64,000 nt of DNA from Halospeciosus flavus (GCF_029814175.1 NZ_CP122312.1:124001-188000), one strand, 5' to 3'. Counted from the stretch's first letter, positions 46,427-55,520 are shown. Made by a program: numbers and translations. Notes: generated by a model from the sequence alone, not told the origin.

Positions 46427-48096
46427 GACCGCTGGAGGTCGGCACGCCGGACCTTCCCGGTCGTCGTCTTCGGGAGTTCGTCGAGGAACTCGATCTCGCG
46501 TGGGTACTCGTACTTCGCGAGTCGCTCTTTCACGTGGTTCTGTAGTTCTGCCCGGAGTTCTTCGTCGCCGGCGTACCCCTCGTTCGGGACGACGAACGCC
46601 TTCGGCACCTCACCTCGTTCGTCGTCCGGGACGCCGATCACCGCGGCGTCCGCGACCGCCTCGTGGCCGGCCAGCGACTCCTCGATCTCGACGGGACCGA
46701 TGCGGTAGCCCGCCGAGATGATGACGTCGTCCTTGCGGGACTTGAACGTGAAGTAGCCGTCCTCGTCGCGCGAGCCGAGGTCCTCGGTGAGCAACCACCC
46801 GTTCTGGACCTTCTGTCGGGTCTTCTCGGGTTGGTTCAGGTACTCCACGAAGCAGACCGGGTCTCCCTCGTAGCGGACGGCAATCTCGCCGACGTCGCCG
46901 GGTTCGACCGTCGGTTCGGCCGTCTGCGGGTCGACGATGCGGACGTCGTGGCCGGGTGCGGCCAGCCCCATCTTCCCCTCGCGGAACTCGGCGAGGGCGG
47001 TGCAGTCGCCGACAGTCATGTTCGCCTCGGTCTGTCCGTACCCCTCGTGGACGGCCGCGCCGTCGAACGTCTCCTCGGCCCAGTCGACGATGCTCTGTCC
47101 GAGCGACTCGCCGCCGCTGGGGACGACGCGGACGGAGTCGACGTCCCAGCGTTCGCGGGGGTCGTCGACGCGCATCATCATTCGGAGGGCCGTCGGCGGT
47201 GCGAAGAGGTTCGTCACCTCGTAGCGCTCGACGAGGTCGAAGGCCACCTCGGGGTCGAACTGCCCGCCGTCGTAGGCGAGCACCGACTTCCCGTAGTAGA
47301 GTCCGGGGAAGACCACGTCGAACAGCGAGGCGATCCAGGCCCACTCCGCCGGCGTCCAGAAGACGTCGTCGTCCCCGAGTTCGAGGTTACAGATCGACGT
47401 GAGGAACAGCGGGAGTTGGCCGAGCAACATCCGGTGGACGTGGCGAACCCCCTTCGGGTCTCCGGTGGTCCCGCTCGTGTAGATGATGATGGCGTCGTCC
47501 TCGGCGGCCGTCTCGACGACCGAACGCTCGGTCGACTCACCGTCGAGTGCCTCCCAGAAGTCGACTTCTCCCGATTCGGGGGAGTCGACGTCCACCGTGA
47601 GGACCGTCTCCAGCGTGTCGACGTCGTCGCGAACCGACCGGAGCGTGTCGACGTTCGAGTCGTCGACGACGCAGGCGACGGCGTCGGCGTCGTCGAGTCG
47701 GTAGGAGAGGGCGTCGACACCGAACAGCGTCGAGAGCGGAATCGAGACGGCACCGAGTTTCCACGCGGCGACGTGCGCGACGACGGTCTCGGGTTTCTGC
47801 GGTGCGTTCACGCCGACGCGGTCGCCGCGGCCAACTCCCTGCGACGCGAGGTAGTTGGCCAACTGGTTCGTCCGCTCGCGGAGGTCCGCGTAGGTAAACT
47901 GGCGCTCGCGGCCGTCGTCGTCCTCGGCGAAGATCGCGGTTCGCTCGCCCTCGGCGTCCGCCCAGCGGTCGCAGACGTACGTGGCCACGTTGAACCGCTC
48001 GGGGACCTCCCACTCGAAGGACTCCCGGAGTTGCTCGTAGCTGTCCCACCCCTCCTCGTAGAAGTGGTACGCGTCGAGGCGTTTCGGTACAGACAT
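46417..48096 (-). CDS. Acyl-CoA synthetase, medium-chain type
   Basis: A 559-residue AMP-forming synthetase closely related in layout to that at 15098-16741. It has IIYTSGTTGDPKGVRHVHR, VFWTPAEWAWIASLFDVVFPGLYYGK, HEGYGQTEANMTV, LLTEDLGSRDEDGYFTFKSRKDDVI and the catalytic lysine in PKTTTGKVRRADL. I chose ATG 48094-48096 (MSVPKRLDAYHF). Longer in-frame starts would overlap the palindromes of the intergenic control region. It lies divergently from a metallo-beta-lactamase gene, mirroring the arrangement at 13829-16741. Confidence 0.87.
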   Translation of the reverse strand: MSVPKRLDAYHFYEEGWDSYEQLRESFEWEVPERFNVATYVCDRWADAEGERTAIFAEDDDGRERQFTYADLRERTNQLANYLASQGVGRGDRVGVNAPQKPETVVAHVAAWKLGAVSIPLSTLFGVDALSYRLDDADAVACVVDDSNVDTLRSVRDDVDTLETVLTVDVDSPESGEVDFWEALDGESTERSVVETAAEDDAIIIYTSGTTGDPKGVRHVHRMLLGQLPLFLTSICNLELGDDDVFWTPAEWAWIASLFDVVFPGLYYGKSVLAYDGGQFDPEVAFDLVERYEVTNLFAPPTALRMMMRVDDPRERWDVDSVRVVPSGGESLGQSIVDWAEETFDGAAVHEGYGQTEANMTVGDCTALAEFREGKMGLAAPGHDVRIVDPQTAEPTVEPGDVGEIAVRYEGDPVCFVEYLNQPEKTRQKVQNGWLLTEDLGSRDEDGYFTFKSRKDDVIISAGYRIGPVEIEESLAGHEAVADAAVIGVPDDERGEVPKAFVVPNEGYAGDEELRAELQNHVKERLAKYEYPREIEFLDELPKTTTGKVRRADLQRSED

Positions 48097-48140
48097 GGTA
48101 GCACGATTCGCATGGGGAGAGATAAAACTCACCCACGATC

Positions 48141-48176
48141 GTGTTTCCACTGTTCGGAAACACCTCCAATATTGGA
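48141..48176. promoter_or_regulatory. Two palindromes in a divergent promoter region
   Basis: GTGTTTCC (48141-48148) faces GGAAACAC (48156-48163) across seven bases, an 8-7-8 inverted repeat. Directly after it, TCCAATATTGGA (48165-48176) is a perfect 12-bp palindrome. An AAATATTTATC TATA box for the plus gene follows at 48199-48209. These are good operator candidates for a regulator controlling both the ligase and the lactonase-like gene. Confidence 0.55.
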
Positions 48177-48223
48177 ACCAACTTTCAGCACATCGGACAA
48201 ATATTTATCACCAGTGCTGTTCG

Positions 48224-49033
48224 ATGGTCGGTGTGGTTCGCGCTCCCATCACACCCATCCACCGCGGGACGATTCGCACCGACCTGAACCGCCTCGTCGA
48301 GGGGTTCTCCCTCGGGTCGCGAGCGGACCCCGACCCGGAGACGCCGATGGTCGAAGGGCCGGTGTACAATCTCGTCGTCGACCACCCCGAGGCGACCATC
48401 CTCTGGGACACCGGTTCGCACCCCGACGCCGGCGACGGCCACTGGCCGGCGGAGCTGTACGACGCCTTCGAGCACTACGACGCGGCCGACCACCCCCTCG
48501 ACGACCAACTCGCGGCGGCGGGCTACGGCATCGACGACGTCGACGCCGTCGTCCAGAGCCACCTGCACCTCGACCACGCGGGGGGTCTCCACCACTTCGA
48601 CGGGACGGACGTCCCCGTCTACGTCCACGAAGCGGAGTTGAAACACGCCTACTACTCGACGAAGACCGACGAGGGCGACCCGGCCTACGTCCTCGACGAC
48701 TTCGACCACGACCTGAACTGGCAGGTCGTCCACCGGTCGTCCGAGACCCACTTCGAGGACCTCGAGTTCGTCCACCTCCCCGGGCACACGCCGGGACTGA
48801 TGGGCTTCCAACTCGAAGACGACGCGCGCGGGACGGTACTCGTCGCCGGCGACGAGGCCTACTCCCGACTCAACTACGACGAGGAACTTCCCCTCGGTGC
48901 CGGACTCCTCTGGAGCGAGCGCGACTGGTGGGAGAGCCTCCGCGAACTCAAAGACCGCGAGCGCCGCACCGACGCGACGGTCGTCTGCGGTCACGACGCC
49001 GACGACTTCGAGCGCCTGGAGGGCGCCCCGTGA
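48224..49033 (+). CDS. Metallo-beta-lactamase fold hydrolase (AHL-lactonase-like)
   Basis: A 269-residue metal-dependent hydrolase. The metal motif is SHLHLDHAGG (near residue 105), followed by a histidine in FVHLPGHTPGLMGFQL and an Asp in LVAGDEAYS. This pattern resembles N-acyl-homoserine lactonases and related lactonases, though many substrates are possible. ATG 48224 lies about 20 nt after the ATATTTATC box, so a leaderless start is likely; the frame is open further upstream but covers the operators. Confidence 0.8.
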   Translation: MVGVVRAPITPIHRGTIRTDLNRLVEGFSLGSRADPDPETPMVEGPVYNLVVDHPEATILWDTGSHPDAGDGHWPAELYDAFEHYDAADHPLDDQLAAAGYGIDDVDAVVQSHLHLDHAGGLHHFDGTDVPVYVHEAELKHAYYSTKTDEGDPAYVLDDFDHDLNWQVVHRSSETHFEDLEFVHLPGHTPGLMGFQLEDDARGTVLVAGDEAYSRLNYDEELPLGAGLLWSERDWWESLRELKDRERRTDATVVCGHDADDFERLEGAP

Positions 49034-49110
49034 ATTTTCTTCGATAGCTCTCACGCGCTAAATCTGAACATTGGTATTTATTAGGGTAGGATGAACACCT
49101 ATTGTTAGCC

Positions 49111-50091
49111 ATGGTCACGATACGCGGGTACGGGGCGTACGTCCCACTCTACCGCATCGAACGGACGGCCATCGCCGAACAGCACGGCGACTACGCGGGC
49201 GGCGGGGAGACCGCCGTCCCGGCCCACGACGAAGACGTCGTCTCGCTGGCGGTCTCGGCCGCGAAACACGCCCTCGACCACGCGGGCGTCGACGGGACGG
49301 ACCTCGACGCGGTGTACGCCGCAACCACGTCCGACCCCTTCGACGAACGCGGCGTCGCACCCCACGTCGGTTACGCGGTCGGCGCGGACGGCGCGGTCCG
49401 CACGGGCGACTTCCAGGGGTCCGCCCGCGCGGCGACGAACGCCCTGCTCGCCGCCGACGACACCGTCACTGCGGGTCGTGCCGAGACGGCGCTCGTCGTC
49501 GCGGCGGACGTCCTCCACGCCGACCCGGGCACCAGCGCCGAGCAGACCGCCGGAGCGGGTGCGGGCGCACTCGTCGTCGGTCCCGATTCGGCGTCGGGTG
49601 TCGCCACCGTCGAGGACGCGGCCAGCGAGACGACCGGGTTCGTCGGCCGGTTCAAGCGCGCGAGTTCGTCCCCGCAGGAGGGTGACGGCCGATTCAACCG
49701 TGAGAACTACCTCGACGCCGTGACGGGCGCCGTCGAGCGACTGGGTGACGTCGATCCGGACCACGCGGCCGTCCCCGAACCCGACGGCGGGTGGGGCGAC
49801 CGCGCGCTCTCCGCACTCGACCTCGACGCCGAATCGCACGGCACCTTCGACGCGGTCGGCTTCGCCGGTGCGGGGAGCGTCCTCCTCGACACCGTCGCCG
49901 CGCTCGACGCCGCCGCCGAGGGCGACCGCGTCCTCCTCGCCGCCTACGGACCCGGCGGGAGCGACGCCGCCGAACTGACCGTCACCGAGGTCCGCGACCA
50001 AGAGATGACCCTACAGGAGTACCTCGACAGCAAGGAGTACGTGACGTACGCGAAGCACCGCGACTACCGCGAACTGGAGGTGAGCGCCTGA
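49111..50091 (+). CDS. HMG-CoA-synthase-like protein without catalytic cysteine
   Basis: A 326-residue thiolase-fold protein of the archaeal HMG-CoA synthase type, opening IRGYGAYVPLYRI. The catalytic loop expected as EFACKAGT reads DFQGSARA, with Gly103 where Cys should be, and the whole protein has no cysteine. The C-terminal LQEYLDSKEYVTYAKHRDYRE is typical. It heads an operon with a DUF35 protein and a thiolase, the same trio known to form a thiolase/HMG-CoA synthase complex in methanogens. A structural or scaffold role is likely. Start ATG 49111; a TATTTATTA box lies near 49074-49082. Confidence 0.75.
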   Translation: MVTIRGYGAYVPLYRIERTAIAEQHGDYAGGGETAVPAHDEDVVSLAVSAAKHALDHAGVDGTDLDAVYAATTSDPFDERGVAPHVGYAVGADGAVRTGDFQGSARAATNALLAADDTVTAGRAETALVVAADVLHADPGTSAEQTAGAGAGALVVGPDSASGVATVEDAASETTGFVGRFKRASSSPQEGDGRFNRENYLDAVTGAVERLGDVDPDHAAVPEPDGGWGDRALSALDLDAESHGTFDAVGFAGAGSVLLDTVAALDAAAEGDRVLLAAYGPGGSDAAELTVTEVRDQEMTLQEYLDSKEYVTYAKHRDYRELEVSA

Positions 50092-50504
50092 TGCACGAAC
50101 CGCCCTACGTCCGCGACCGCGACGCGAACGAGCGCCTCCGCGCGTGGGAGTGTGGCGACTGCGGGTTCGTCTCGTTCCCGGAGCGCCGCGAGGTGTGCAA
50201 GCGCTGTGGCGCCCACCCGGAGTGGACCGAGACCCGCCTGCAGGAACGTGGAACTGTCCAGTCCTACGTCGTCCAGCAGCGCCTCCCCGACGAGTTCGAG
50301 ACGCCGCTCCCGCTGGCGGTGATGGACGTCCCCCAGGAGTCCGGCGGCGAACCCGCCCGCGTCTACGGGTTGTTCACCGAGACGGACCCCGAACACGTCG
50401 AGATCGGGATGGAGGCGACGGCCGACTTCCGGCGTATCTTCGAGGTGTCGGGACTGCCCGTCCACTCCTTCAAGTTCAAGCGCCCGCGGGGTGACCGGCT
50501 ATGA
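50091..50504 (+). CDS. DUF35 zinc-ribbon OB-fold protein
   Basis: A 137-residue protein. The zinc ribbon at residues 19-37 has CGDCGF and CKRCGA, followed by the OB-fold (GTVQSYVVQQRLP, RVYGLFT, IGMEATADF). In archaea this family bridges thiolase and HMG-CoA synthase and holds the CoA of the shared intermediate. It starts in a TGATG overlap with the previous gene, with a GGAGGTGA site at 50076-50083, and its stop overlaps the thiolase start in ATGA. The trio is therefore tightly coupled. Confidence 0.87.
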   Translation: MHEPPYVRDRDANERLRAWECGDCGFVSFPERREVCKRCGAHPEWTETRLQERGTVQSYVVQQRLPDEFETPLPLAVMDVPQESGGEPARVYGLFTETDPEHVEIGMEATADFRRIFEVSGLPVHSFKFKRPRGDRL

Positions 50505-51715
50505 CCCGCGACACCGCCGGACGGAGTTCGGCGAGCAGCGGGGCGTCGCCCCGCGACGTCGCCGTCGCCGGCGCCGGCATGATCGACTTCGGCGAACTGT
50601 TCGACCAGTCGTTCGACGACATGGCCGAGCAGGCCTACCTGAACGCCCTCGACGACGTCGACCGCGGCATCGAACCCGACGACATCGACGCTGCGTGGTT
50701 CGGCACGCTCGACATCGCGGGCGACGCCTCCTCCGGCCTCGGTCTCGCGCACGCCACCGGTCTCTTCGGGAAGCCGGTCACCCGCGTCGAGAACGCCTGT
50801 GCCACCGGGAGCACCGCCTTCCGCGAGGCCGTCCAGGCGGTCCGCGCCGGCAGTTGTGACGTCGCACTCGTCCTCGGCGCCGAGAAGATGCGCGACTCCG
50901 CGGAGGGTCTCATCGCCAACGCCGCCCTCGACCAGTTGTGGCGCGGACGCGGCGTGACGATGCCCGCCTTCTTCGGGTTGCGGGCTACCCGCCACATGGA
51001 GGAGTTCGGCACGACCCGCGAGCAGATCGCCGAAGTCTCGGTGAAGAACCACGAGAACGGCTCGAAGTACCCCCACGCCCACTACCGCTTCACCTGCGAC
51101 GTCGAGGACGTCGTCGAGAGCCCGCAGGTCACCTACCCGCTGAACCTCTACGACTGCTGTCCGGTGACCGACGGCGCGGCGGCGACCATCGTCGTCAGCG
51201 AGGACGTCGTCGACGAGTACACCGACGACCCGGTGTGGGTCGCGGGCAGCGGACTCGCCGTCGACAGCATCCTCCGCAACCAGGACGAGGCGCTCTCGGG
51301 CTTCCCGGCGACCGAGCAGGCCGCCGCCCAGGCCTACGAGCAGGCCGGTATCGGTCCCGACGACGTCGACGTCGCCGAGGTCCACGACTGCTTCACCATC
51401 ACCGAACTCGTCACCTACGAGGACCTCGGCTTCTGTGAGAAGGGCGAGGGCGGCGACTTCGTCGAGTCCGGCGCCCCGAAACTCGACGGCGAGAAGCCAG
51501 TCAACCCCTCCGGTGGGTTGCTCGCGAAGGGCCACCCCATCGGCGCGACCGGCGTCGCGCAGGTGAACGAAATCTACGAGCAACTCCGCGGCGAGGCCGG
51601 CGACGTGCAGGTCCAGAACGACCCGCAGTACGGTCTCCAGCACAACATCGGCATCGGCCGGAACGCGACGGGAAGCGTCTCCTGCATCAACGTCCTCTCG
51701 AAGGAACGTCCCTGA
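50501..51715 (+). CDS. Thiolase (acetyl-CoA acetyltransferase or SCP-x-like)
   Basis: A 404-residue thiolase. The acyl-binding cysteine appears in VENACATGSTAF, the first His in EVHDCFTITEL, and NPSGGLLAKGHPIGATGVAQ is the C-terminal motif containing the second histidine. Unlike its HMG-CoA-synthase-like partner, it keeps the expected catalytic residues. It cleaves or forms a 3-oxoacyl-CoA. Partner genes lie directly upstream in the same operon. The N-terminal 20 residues are Ser/Arg/Gly rich and may be disordered. Confidence 0.88.
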   Translation: MTRDTAGRSSASSGASPRDVAVAGAGMIDFGELFDQSFDDMAEQAYLNALDDVDRGIEPDDIDAAWFGTLDIAGDASSGLGLAHATGLFGKPVTRVENACATGSTAFREAVQAVRAGSCDVALVLGAEKMRDSAEGLIANAALDQLWRGRGVTMPAFFGLRATRHMEEFGTTREQIAEVSVKNHENGSKYPHAHYRFTCDVEDVVESPQVTYPLNLYDCCPVTDGAAATIVVSEDVVDEYTDDPVWVAGSGLAVDSILRNQDEALSGFPATEQAAAQAYEQAGIGPDDVDVAEVHDCFTITELVTYEDLGFCEKGEGGDFVESGAPKLDGEKPVNPSGGLLAKGHPIGATGVAQVNEIYEQLRGEAGDVQVQNDPQYGLQHNIGIGRNATGSVSCINVLSKERP

Positions 51716-51778
51716 ACACCGGTCGGACGACTTCTCTCCGACTCACCCCCTTCTGCCCCGTCACACGGCCGGCCCCTC

Positions 51779-52534
51779 TCACCGGTCGACGGTCGGCAAC
51801 TCCTCGCCACCTCCCCTGGCGTCCTCGCGGAGTCGCTCGTAACACCGCTCGACCGCCGCGAAGTCGAGCGGTACGTCCGTCCGCGCAGGCTTCGAGAGGC
51901 AGTCGCTCCCGGCCGCGGTGAAGCGAAGCGGCCAGTCCTCCGCACCGGTCACGCCGATCCGCGGAGACACCTGGACCTCGGGGTCCCAGTCGGTCTCGTA
52001 GAACGAGAGCGACGTCTCGGCGAGCGGTCGGCCGTCGTACGCCTCCTTCGTGACGCCGAGGGCTTCCGTCAGTTTCCCGGGACCGCTCGTGAGTTCGGTC
52101 GTCCGTTCGCGCCCGCGTCGCTCGTGCATTCGCTCGCGGCCGTGTGTCGGTTCGAGCGCCCGCAGGAGGACGCCCTCGGGGTGGTCCTCGTACGCCGTGA
52201 TGACGTTCAGCAGGTGGTGGCCGTGCATCGAGAAGACGTAGACGGTCCCGGCGCCCCGGAAGAACGGTTCGGTCCGCGGCGTCCGGCCGGCCGAGAGGTG
52301 ACACGCCGGATCGATGGCGTTCACGTACGCCTCGGCCTCGACGACGAGGCCGCCGACCGGTCCGCCGTCGGTCTCGTCCCCAGTCTCGCCGCCGGTCCCG
52401 TCCCCCGTCCCGTCGTCCGACTCGTTCAGCAGAAGCGTCCCGACGAGGTCGCGGGCGACGTGGCGTCCTTGGCGGCGGAAGAACTCGGTGTCGAGCGCGT
52501 CGCCCCGCTCGAAGTCGTCGGCGTCGTGCGGCAT
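51779..52534 (-). CDS. Alkyladenine DNA glycosylase (AAG/MPG family)
   Basis: A 251-residue 3-methyladenine DNA glycosylase. Conserved segments are LVVEAEAYVNAIDPACHLSAGRTPRTEPFFRGAGTVYVF (containing the active glutamate in VEAEAY) and HGHHLLNV. The C-terminal LSFYETDWDPEVQVSPRIGVTGAEDWPLRF is typical. A Thr/Gly/Asp-rich insertion (DDGTGDGTGGETGDETDG, residues about 40-57) lies between two core strands and probably forms a flexible loop. It removes alkylated bases in base excision repair. It has no operon partners. Confidence 0.9.
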   Translation of the reverse strand: MPHDADDFERGDALDTEFFRRQGRHVARDLVGTLLLNESDDGTGDGTGGETGDETDGGPVGGLVVEAEAYVNAIDPACHLSAGRTPRTEPFFRGAGTVYVFSMHGHHLLNVITAYEDHPEGVLLRALEPTHGRERMHERRGRERTTELTSGPGKLTEALGVTKEAYDGRPLAETSLSFYETDWDPEVQVSPRIGVTGAEDWPLRFTAAGSDCLSKPARTDVPLDFAAVERCYERLREDARGGGEELPTVDR

Positions 52535-52543
52535 CGGTGTCGA

Positions 52544-54862
52544 CTACGCCACCCCCACCCTTCGGGGTTCGGGTCGCCGTCGTGTCGCCGTCCGACTCCC
52601 GCTCCCGGACCCACTGGACCCGCCGTAGAGCGTCACTACTCCGCCGGGTTCGAGCGACACGGTGACGACGTTCTCGCCGGAGTCGACGGTCCCACCGACG
52701 CGAGTCCACGACCCGTCCCGATAGCGCCACACGCCGAGCGCAGATTCGTTTTCGACCCGTGCGCCGTAGTGGATTCGGAGGGCGACTGTCGCGTTCTCAC
52801 GTCGTTCGCCGGGCGCATCGTCGAGTCGCAGGTACGGTCCGACCTGCCGCCGGTCGAGTGTCGCGTTCGGCGCACCGACGCCGGCGAGGCGAACGTCCGT
52901 CCCCGCGAGTCCGACCGTGCCGTTCGCCAGCGTCACGTCGCGCGCGTAGAGGGTACTCCGGGCGTCCACCGCGAGCGCCCACTCGTCGGCCTCGACGGAG
53001 ACGTTCCGGAGCGTCACGCCGCCGTTCGTCACGTTCAGCCCCACGCGCCCCCGGAGGCGCGCGTCGACGACGGTGACGTTCGTCGCGTTCGCGGCGCGAA
53101 CGGCGCTCGCACCCGCCTCCGCACCCGTGGCCAGTGTGTGGCCGTTCCCGTCGAATCGGGCGTCGTCACCGGTGACGACGATACACGACCCGCTCACCGT
53201 CCGGACGTCGGTCGCGTAGCCGTACCGCCCGCCGGCGTCGACGCGGGCGCAGGCGTCGAGCGAGACGGCCGAGAGCGCGTCCACGGCCGACTCGGCGTCG
53301 ACGAGTCCGTAGCCGGTTCGGTTGTTCGTCTCGGTCCCGCGGAGGTCGCGGGCCGTGGTTCGGAGGGTCCGCCGGAGTTCGGCCGACGAGAGCGGGTCGG
53401 CGCTCGCCTCGACGAGGAGGGCGGCGACGCCGGCAACGTGCGGGGCGGCGGCGGACGTGCCGGCGAACGGTCGGGAGTCGTAGACCGCGACGTCGACCTG
53501 GTCGGGGGCGACGACTTCGGGTTTCAGTGCACCGTCGACTGTCGGCCCGCGCGAGGAGTACGGTTCGAGTCGCGTAGTCCCCTCGCGGACGGCCCCGACC
53601 GCGAGCACCGGTTCGACGACGGCGGGCCGCTTCACGCTCTGTGCCCGGTCGTAGTGGTCGACGAACTGCGCCCCGTCGTTGAGGAACACGTCGAAGGAGG
53701 TGTTCCCGGCGGCGCTGCGCTTCCAGATGCGGAGTCGGTACTGGCGCGCGCTGCGTGCCCCGAGGACTTCGACGGGCGGTTGGCTCCCGCGCTGGACGTT
53801 CTCCGACTGGTCGACGTACACCCACGCCGACCCGTTCCACGCCTGCAGGTAGGCGTCGTAGTTGTCGTCCGAGGCGGGCCAGTCCCGCCAGTTGACGTGG
53901 ACGCGGACCGACCCGGTCGCCGAGCGAATGCGGACCGCGTCGCCGCCGTCGGCGAACTCGAGCCACCGGTCGCCGTCGGTGTTCCGCCACGTCGTGTTCA
54001 GGTGCTTCCGGTAGCCGGCGTTGCCCGCCGCGACGACCCAGGGCGTTCCGTGGCGGTCGCTCTGGCGAATCTGTCGGCCGAGCGTCGACTCCCCGTCGAA
54101 GGGGCCGACCGGCAACCCGAGCGACGCGACGGCGACGTCGGCGTTCGTCTCGGCGTCGACCCAGTCGGCCGCGCGAGCCAACTGGGTCATCGTGTCGACG
54201 TCGACGAGTATCAGCGAGGCGTTCGGTGCGGTGTCGGCGACGACCTCCGCGACGGCGGTCCCGTGACGACCGCTGTCGAACCCGTCCGACCCGAAGGACT
54301 TCGTCCGGACGACGTCGTCCGAGAACTCCGGCGACGACGTGTCGAAGCCGAGTCCGACCACCGCGACGGTCGCGTTCTCCCCGGTGAATCCGTTCCGGTG
54401 GAGGCGAGGCACGCCGAGGTCGTCGAGGCCGCCGGAGACGACCTGTCCCTGCCCTCCTCCGCTCGCAGCGAGCGTTCCGTTCGCCCGGAGGTGGTGTGGC
54501 CGCCGAACGAACGTGACGTCGGCGCGGTTCGCGAGGGTTCGAACTGCCGAGCGCGGAACACGGGCCTCGACGCGCTGTCCGATGCGGGTGAGGACGGTTC
54601 CTCCCTCGGAACGGACGGCCCGCGCGACGGCCAGCGACGCGCCACTGCGCGTCTCGACGACGACCGTCACGCGTTCGTCGGTGCCGGCCGTGTCGAGCGT
54701 CGACGACTGCTGGAGGTCACTGGCGACTTGCGGGGAGACCGTCGACGCGGCCGTCACCGGTGGTGTGGCACCCGAATCACCCGGCAGCCACACCGCGGCG
54801 GGTCCGGTCATCGGCGCGAACACGAGGAGGACGGCGAAGAGGGTGAGGGATGCTCGTCGCAT
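52544..54862 (-). CDS. Secreted S8 (subtilase) homologue with missing Asp, plus beta-helix domain
   Basis: A 772-residue exported protein. It has a signal peptide (about 1-23), an inhibitor-like prodomain (to about 125), and a subtilase domain. His200 is in RHGTAVAEVV, Asn281 in VVAAGNAG and Ser470 in FAGTSAAAPHVAG. At the normal D-T/L-G position, however, the sequence reads VAVVGLGFD with Gly170, so the catalytic Asp is absent. After about residue 530 comes a beta-helix-like region (VDARLRGRVGLNVTNGGVTLRNVSVE). The end is GSGSGS then Arg-rich. It is probably a pseudoprotease or a weak protease. Start ATG 54860-54862. Confidence 0.8.
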   Translation of the reverse strand: MRRASLTLFAVLLVFAPMTGPAAVWLPGDSGATPPVTAASTVSPQVASDLQQSSTLDTAGTDERVTVVVETRSGASLAVARAVRSEGGTVLTRIGQRVEARVPRSAVRTLANRADVTFVRRPHHLRANGTLAASGGGQGQVVSGGLDDLGVPRLHRNGFTGENATVAVVGLGFDTSSPEFSDDVVRTKSFGSDGFDSGRHGTAVAEVVADTAPNASLILVDVDTMTQLARAADWVDAETNADVAVASLGLPVGPFDGESTLGRQIRQSDRHGTPWVVAAGNAGYRKHLNTTWRNTDGDRWLEFADGGDAVRIRSATGSVRVHVNWRDWPASDDNYDAYLQAWNGSAWVYVDQSENVQRGSQPPVEVLGARSARQYRLRIWKRSAAGNTSFDVFLNDGAQFVDHYDRAQSVKRPAVVEPVLAVGAVREGTTRLEPYSSRGPTVDGALKPEVVAPDQVDVAVYDSRPFAGTSAAAPHVAGVAALLVEASADPLSSAELRRTLRTTARDLRGTETNNRTGYGLVDAESAVDALSAVSLDACARVDAGGRYGYATDVRTVSGSCIVVTGDDARFDGNGHTLATGAEAGASAVRAANATNVTVVDARLRGRVGLNVTNGGVTLRNVSVEADEWALAVDARSTLYARDVTLANGTVGLAGTDVRLAGVGAPNATLDRRQVGPYLRLDDAPGERRENATVALRIHYGARVENESALGVWRYRDGSWTRVGGTVDSGENVVTVSLEPGGVVTLYGGSSGSGSGSRTATRRRPEPRRVGVA

Positions 54863-54959
54863 TCGTGGGGGACTGTCTCGGTTCGTGCTTCCCGGACGGG
54901 ACACTTGTACTCGGTGGCCACCCGACCGCGGGAGGACGTCGGGGTCGACTCGGTGGCGT

Positions 54960-55520
54960 TCAGACTCGCCGGAGCACCGCCTTCCACGTCTCGGGACGGT
55001 CTTCGACCGTCTCGACGTCGAACGCCCGGTCGTCGTGGTGGTCCCGGACGTCCGCGGGCGCGAAGCGTTCGTCGGTGGGCGGTCCCTCTTCACCCGCCCC
55101 CGCGGCCGACCAGTCGACGTGGACGACGCGGGCACCCGGTGCGAGCACGCGTTCGAGTTCGTCGAAGGCGGCGTCGCTCGCGAACTCGTGGTAGGTGTTC
55201 GTCGAGAACGCGGCGTCGAGTCCGCCGTCGTCGAAGGGGAGGTCCGCGACGTCCGCCGTCACGAGCGAGACGTTCGCTGGGACGCCCTTCTCGCGGAACT
55301 GCTCGTGCATCGCCTCCTGGACGTCGACGCCGTACACGTCGTCGGCGAACGGGGCGACGTCCTCGGTGTAGAAGCCGGTCCCGCTCCCGAGGTCGGCGAC
55401 CGTCTCCGACCCGTCGAGGGCGAGCGCACCGAGCAACTCCTCGCGCGAGCAGAAGCGGTAGCGCGCCGCGGCGTCCTCCAGCAACTCCGCCCGTTCGACG
55501 TCGAAGGTGTGGAAGCCCAT
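54960..55520 (-). CDS. Class I SAM-dependent methyltransferase
   Basis: A 186-residue methyltransferase. SAM-binding motif I is VADLGSGTGFYTEDVA (near residue 40), acidic motif VYGVDVQEAM follows, and motif IV is DLPFDDGGLDAAFSTNTYHEF. It resembles UbiE/methyltransferase type 11 proteins. The substrate is unknown. ATG 55518-55520 (MGFHTFDV) is a standard haloarchaeal start. The gene lies between the subtilase and a small membrane protein, all on the minus strand but with gaps of 40-100 bp. Confidence 0.85.
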   Translation of the reverse strand: MGFHTFDVERAELLEDAAARYRFCSREELLGALALDGSETVADLGSGTGFYTEDVAPFADDVYGVDVQEAMHEQFREKGVPANVSLVTADVADLPFDDGGLDAAFSTNTYHEFASDAAFDELERVLAPGARVVHVDWSAAGAGEEGPPTDERFAPADVRDHHDDRAFDVETVEDRPETWKAVLRRV

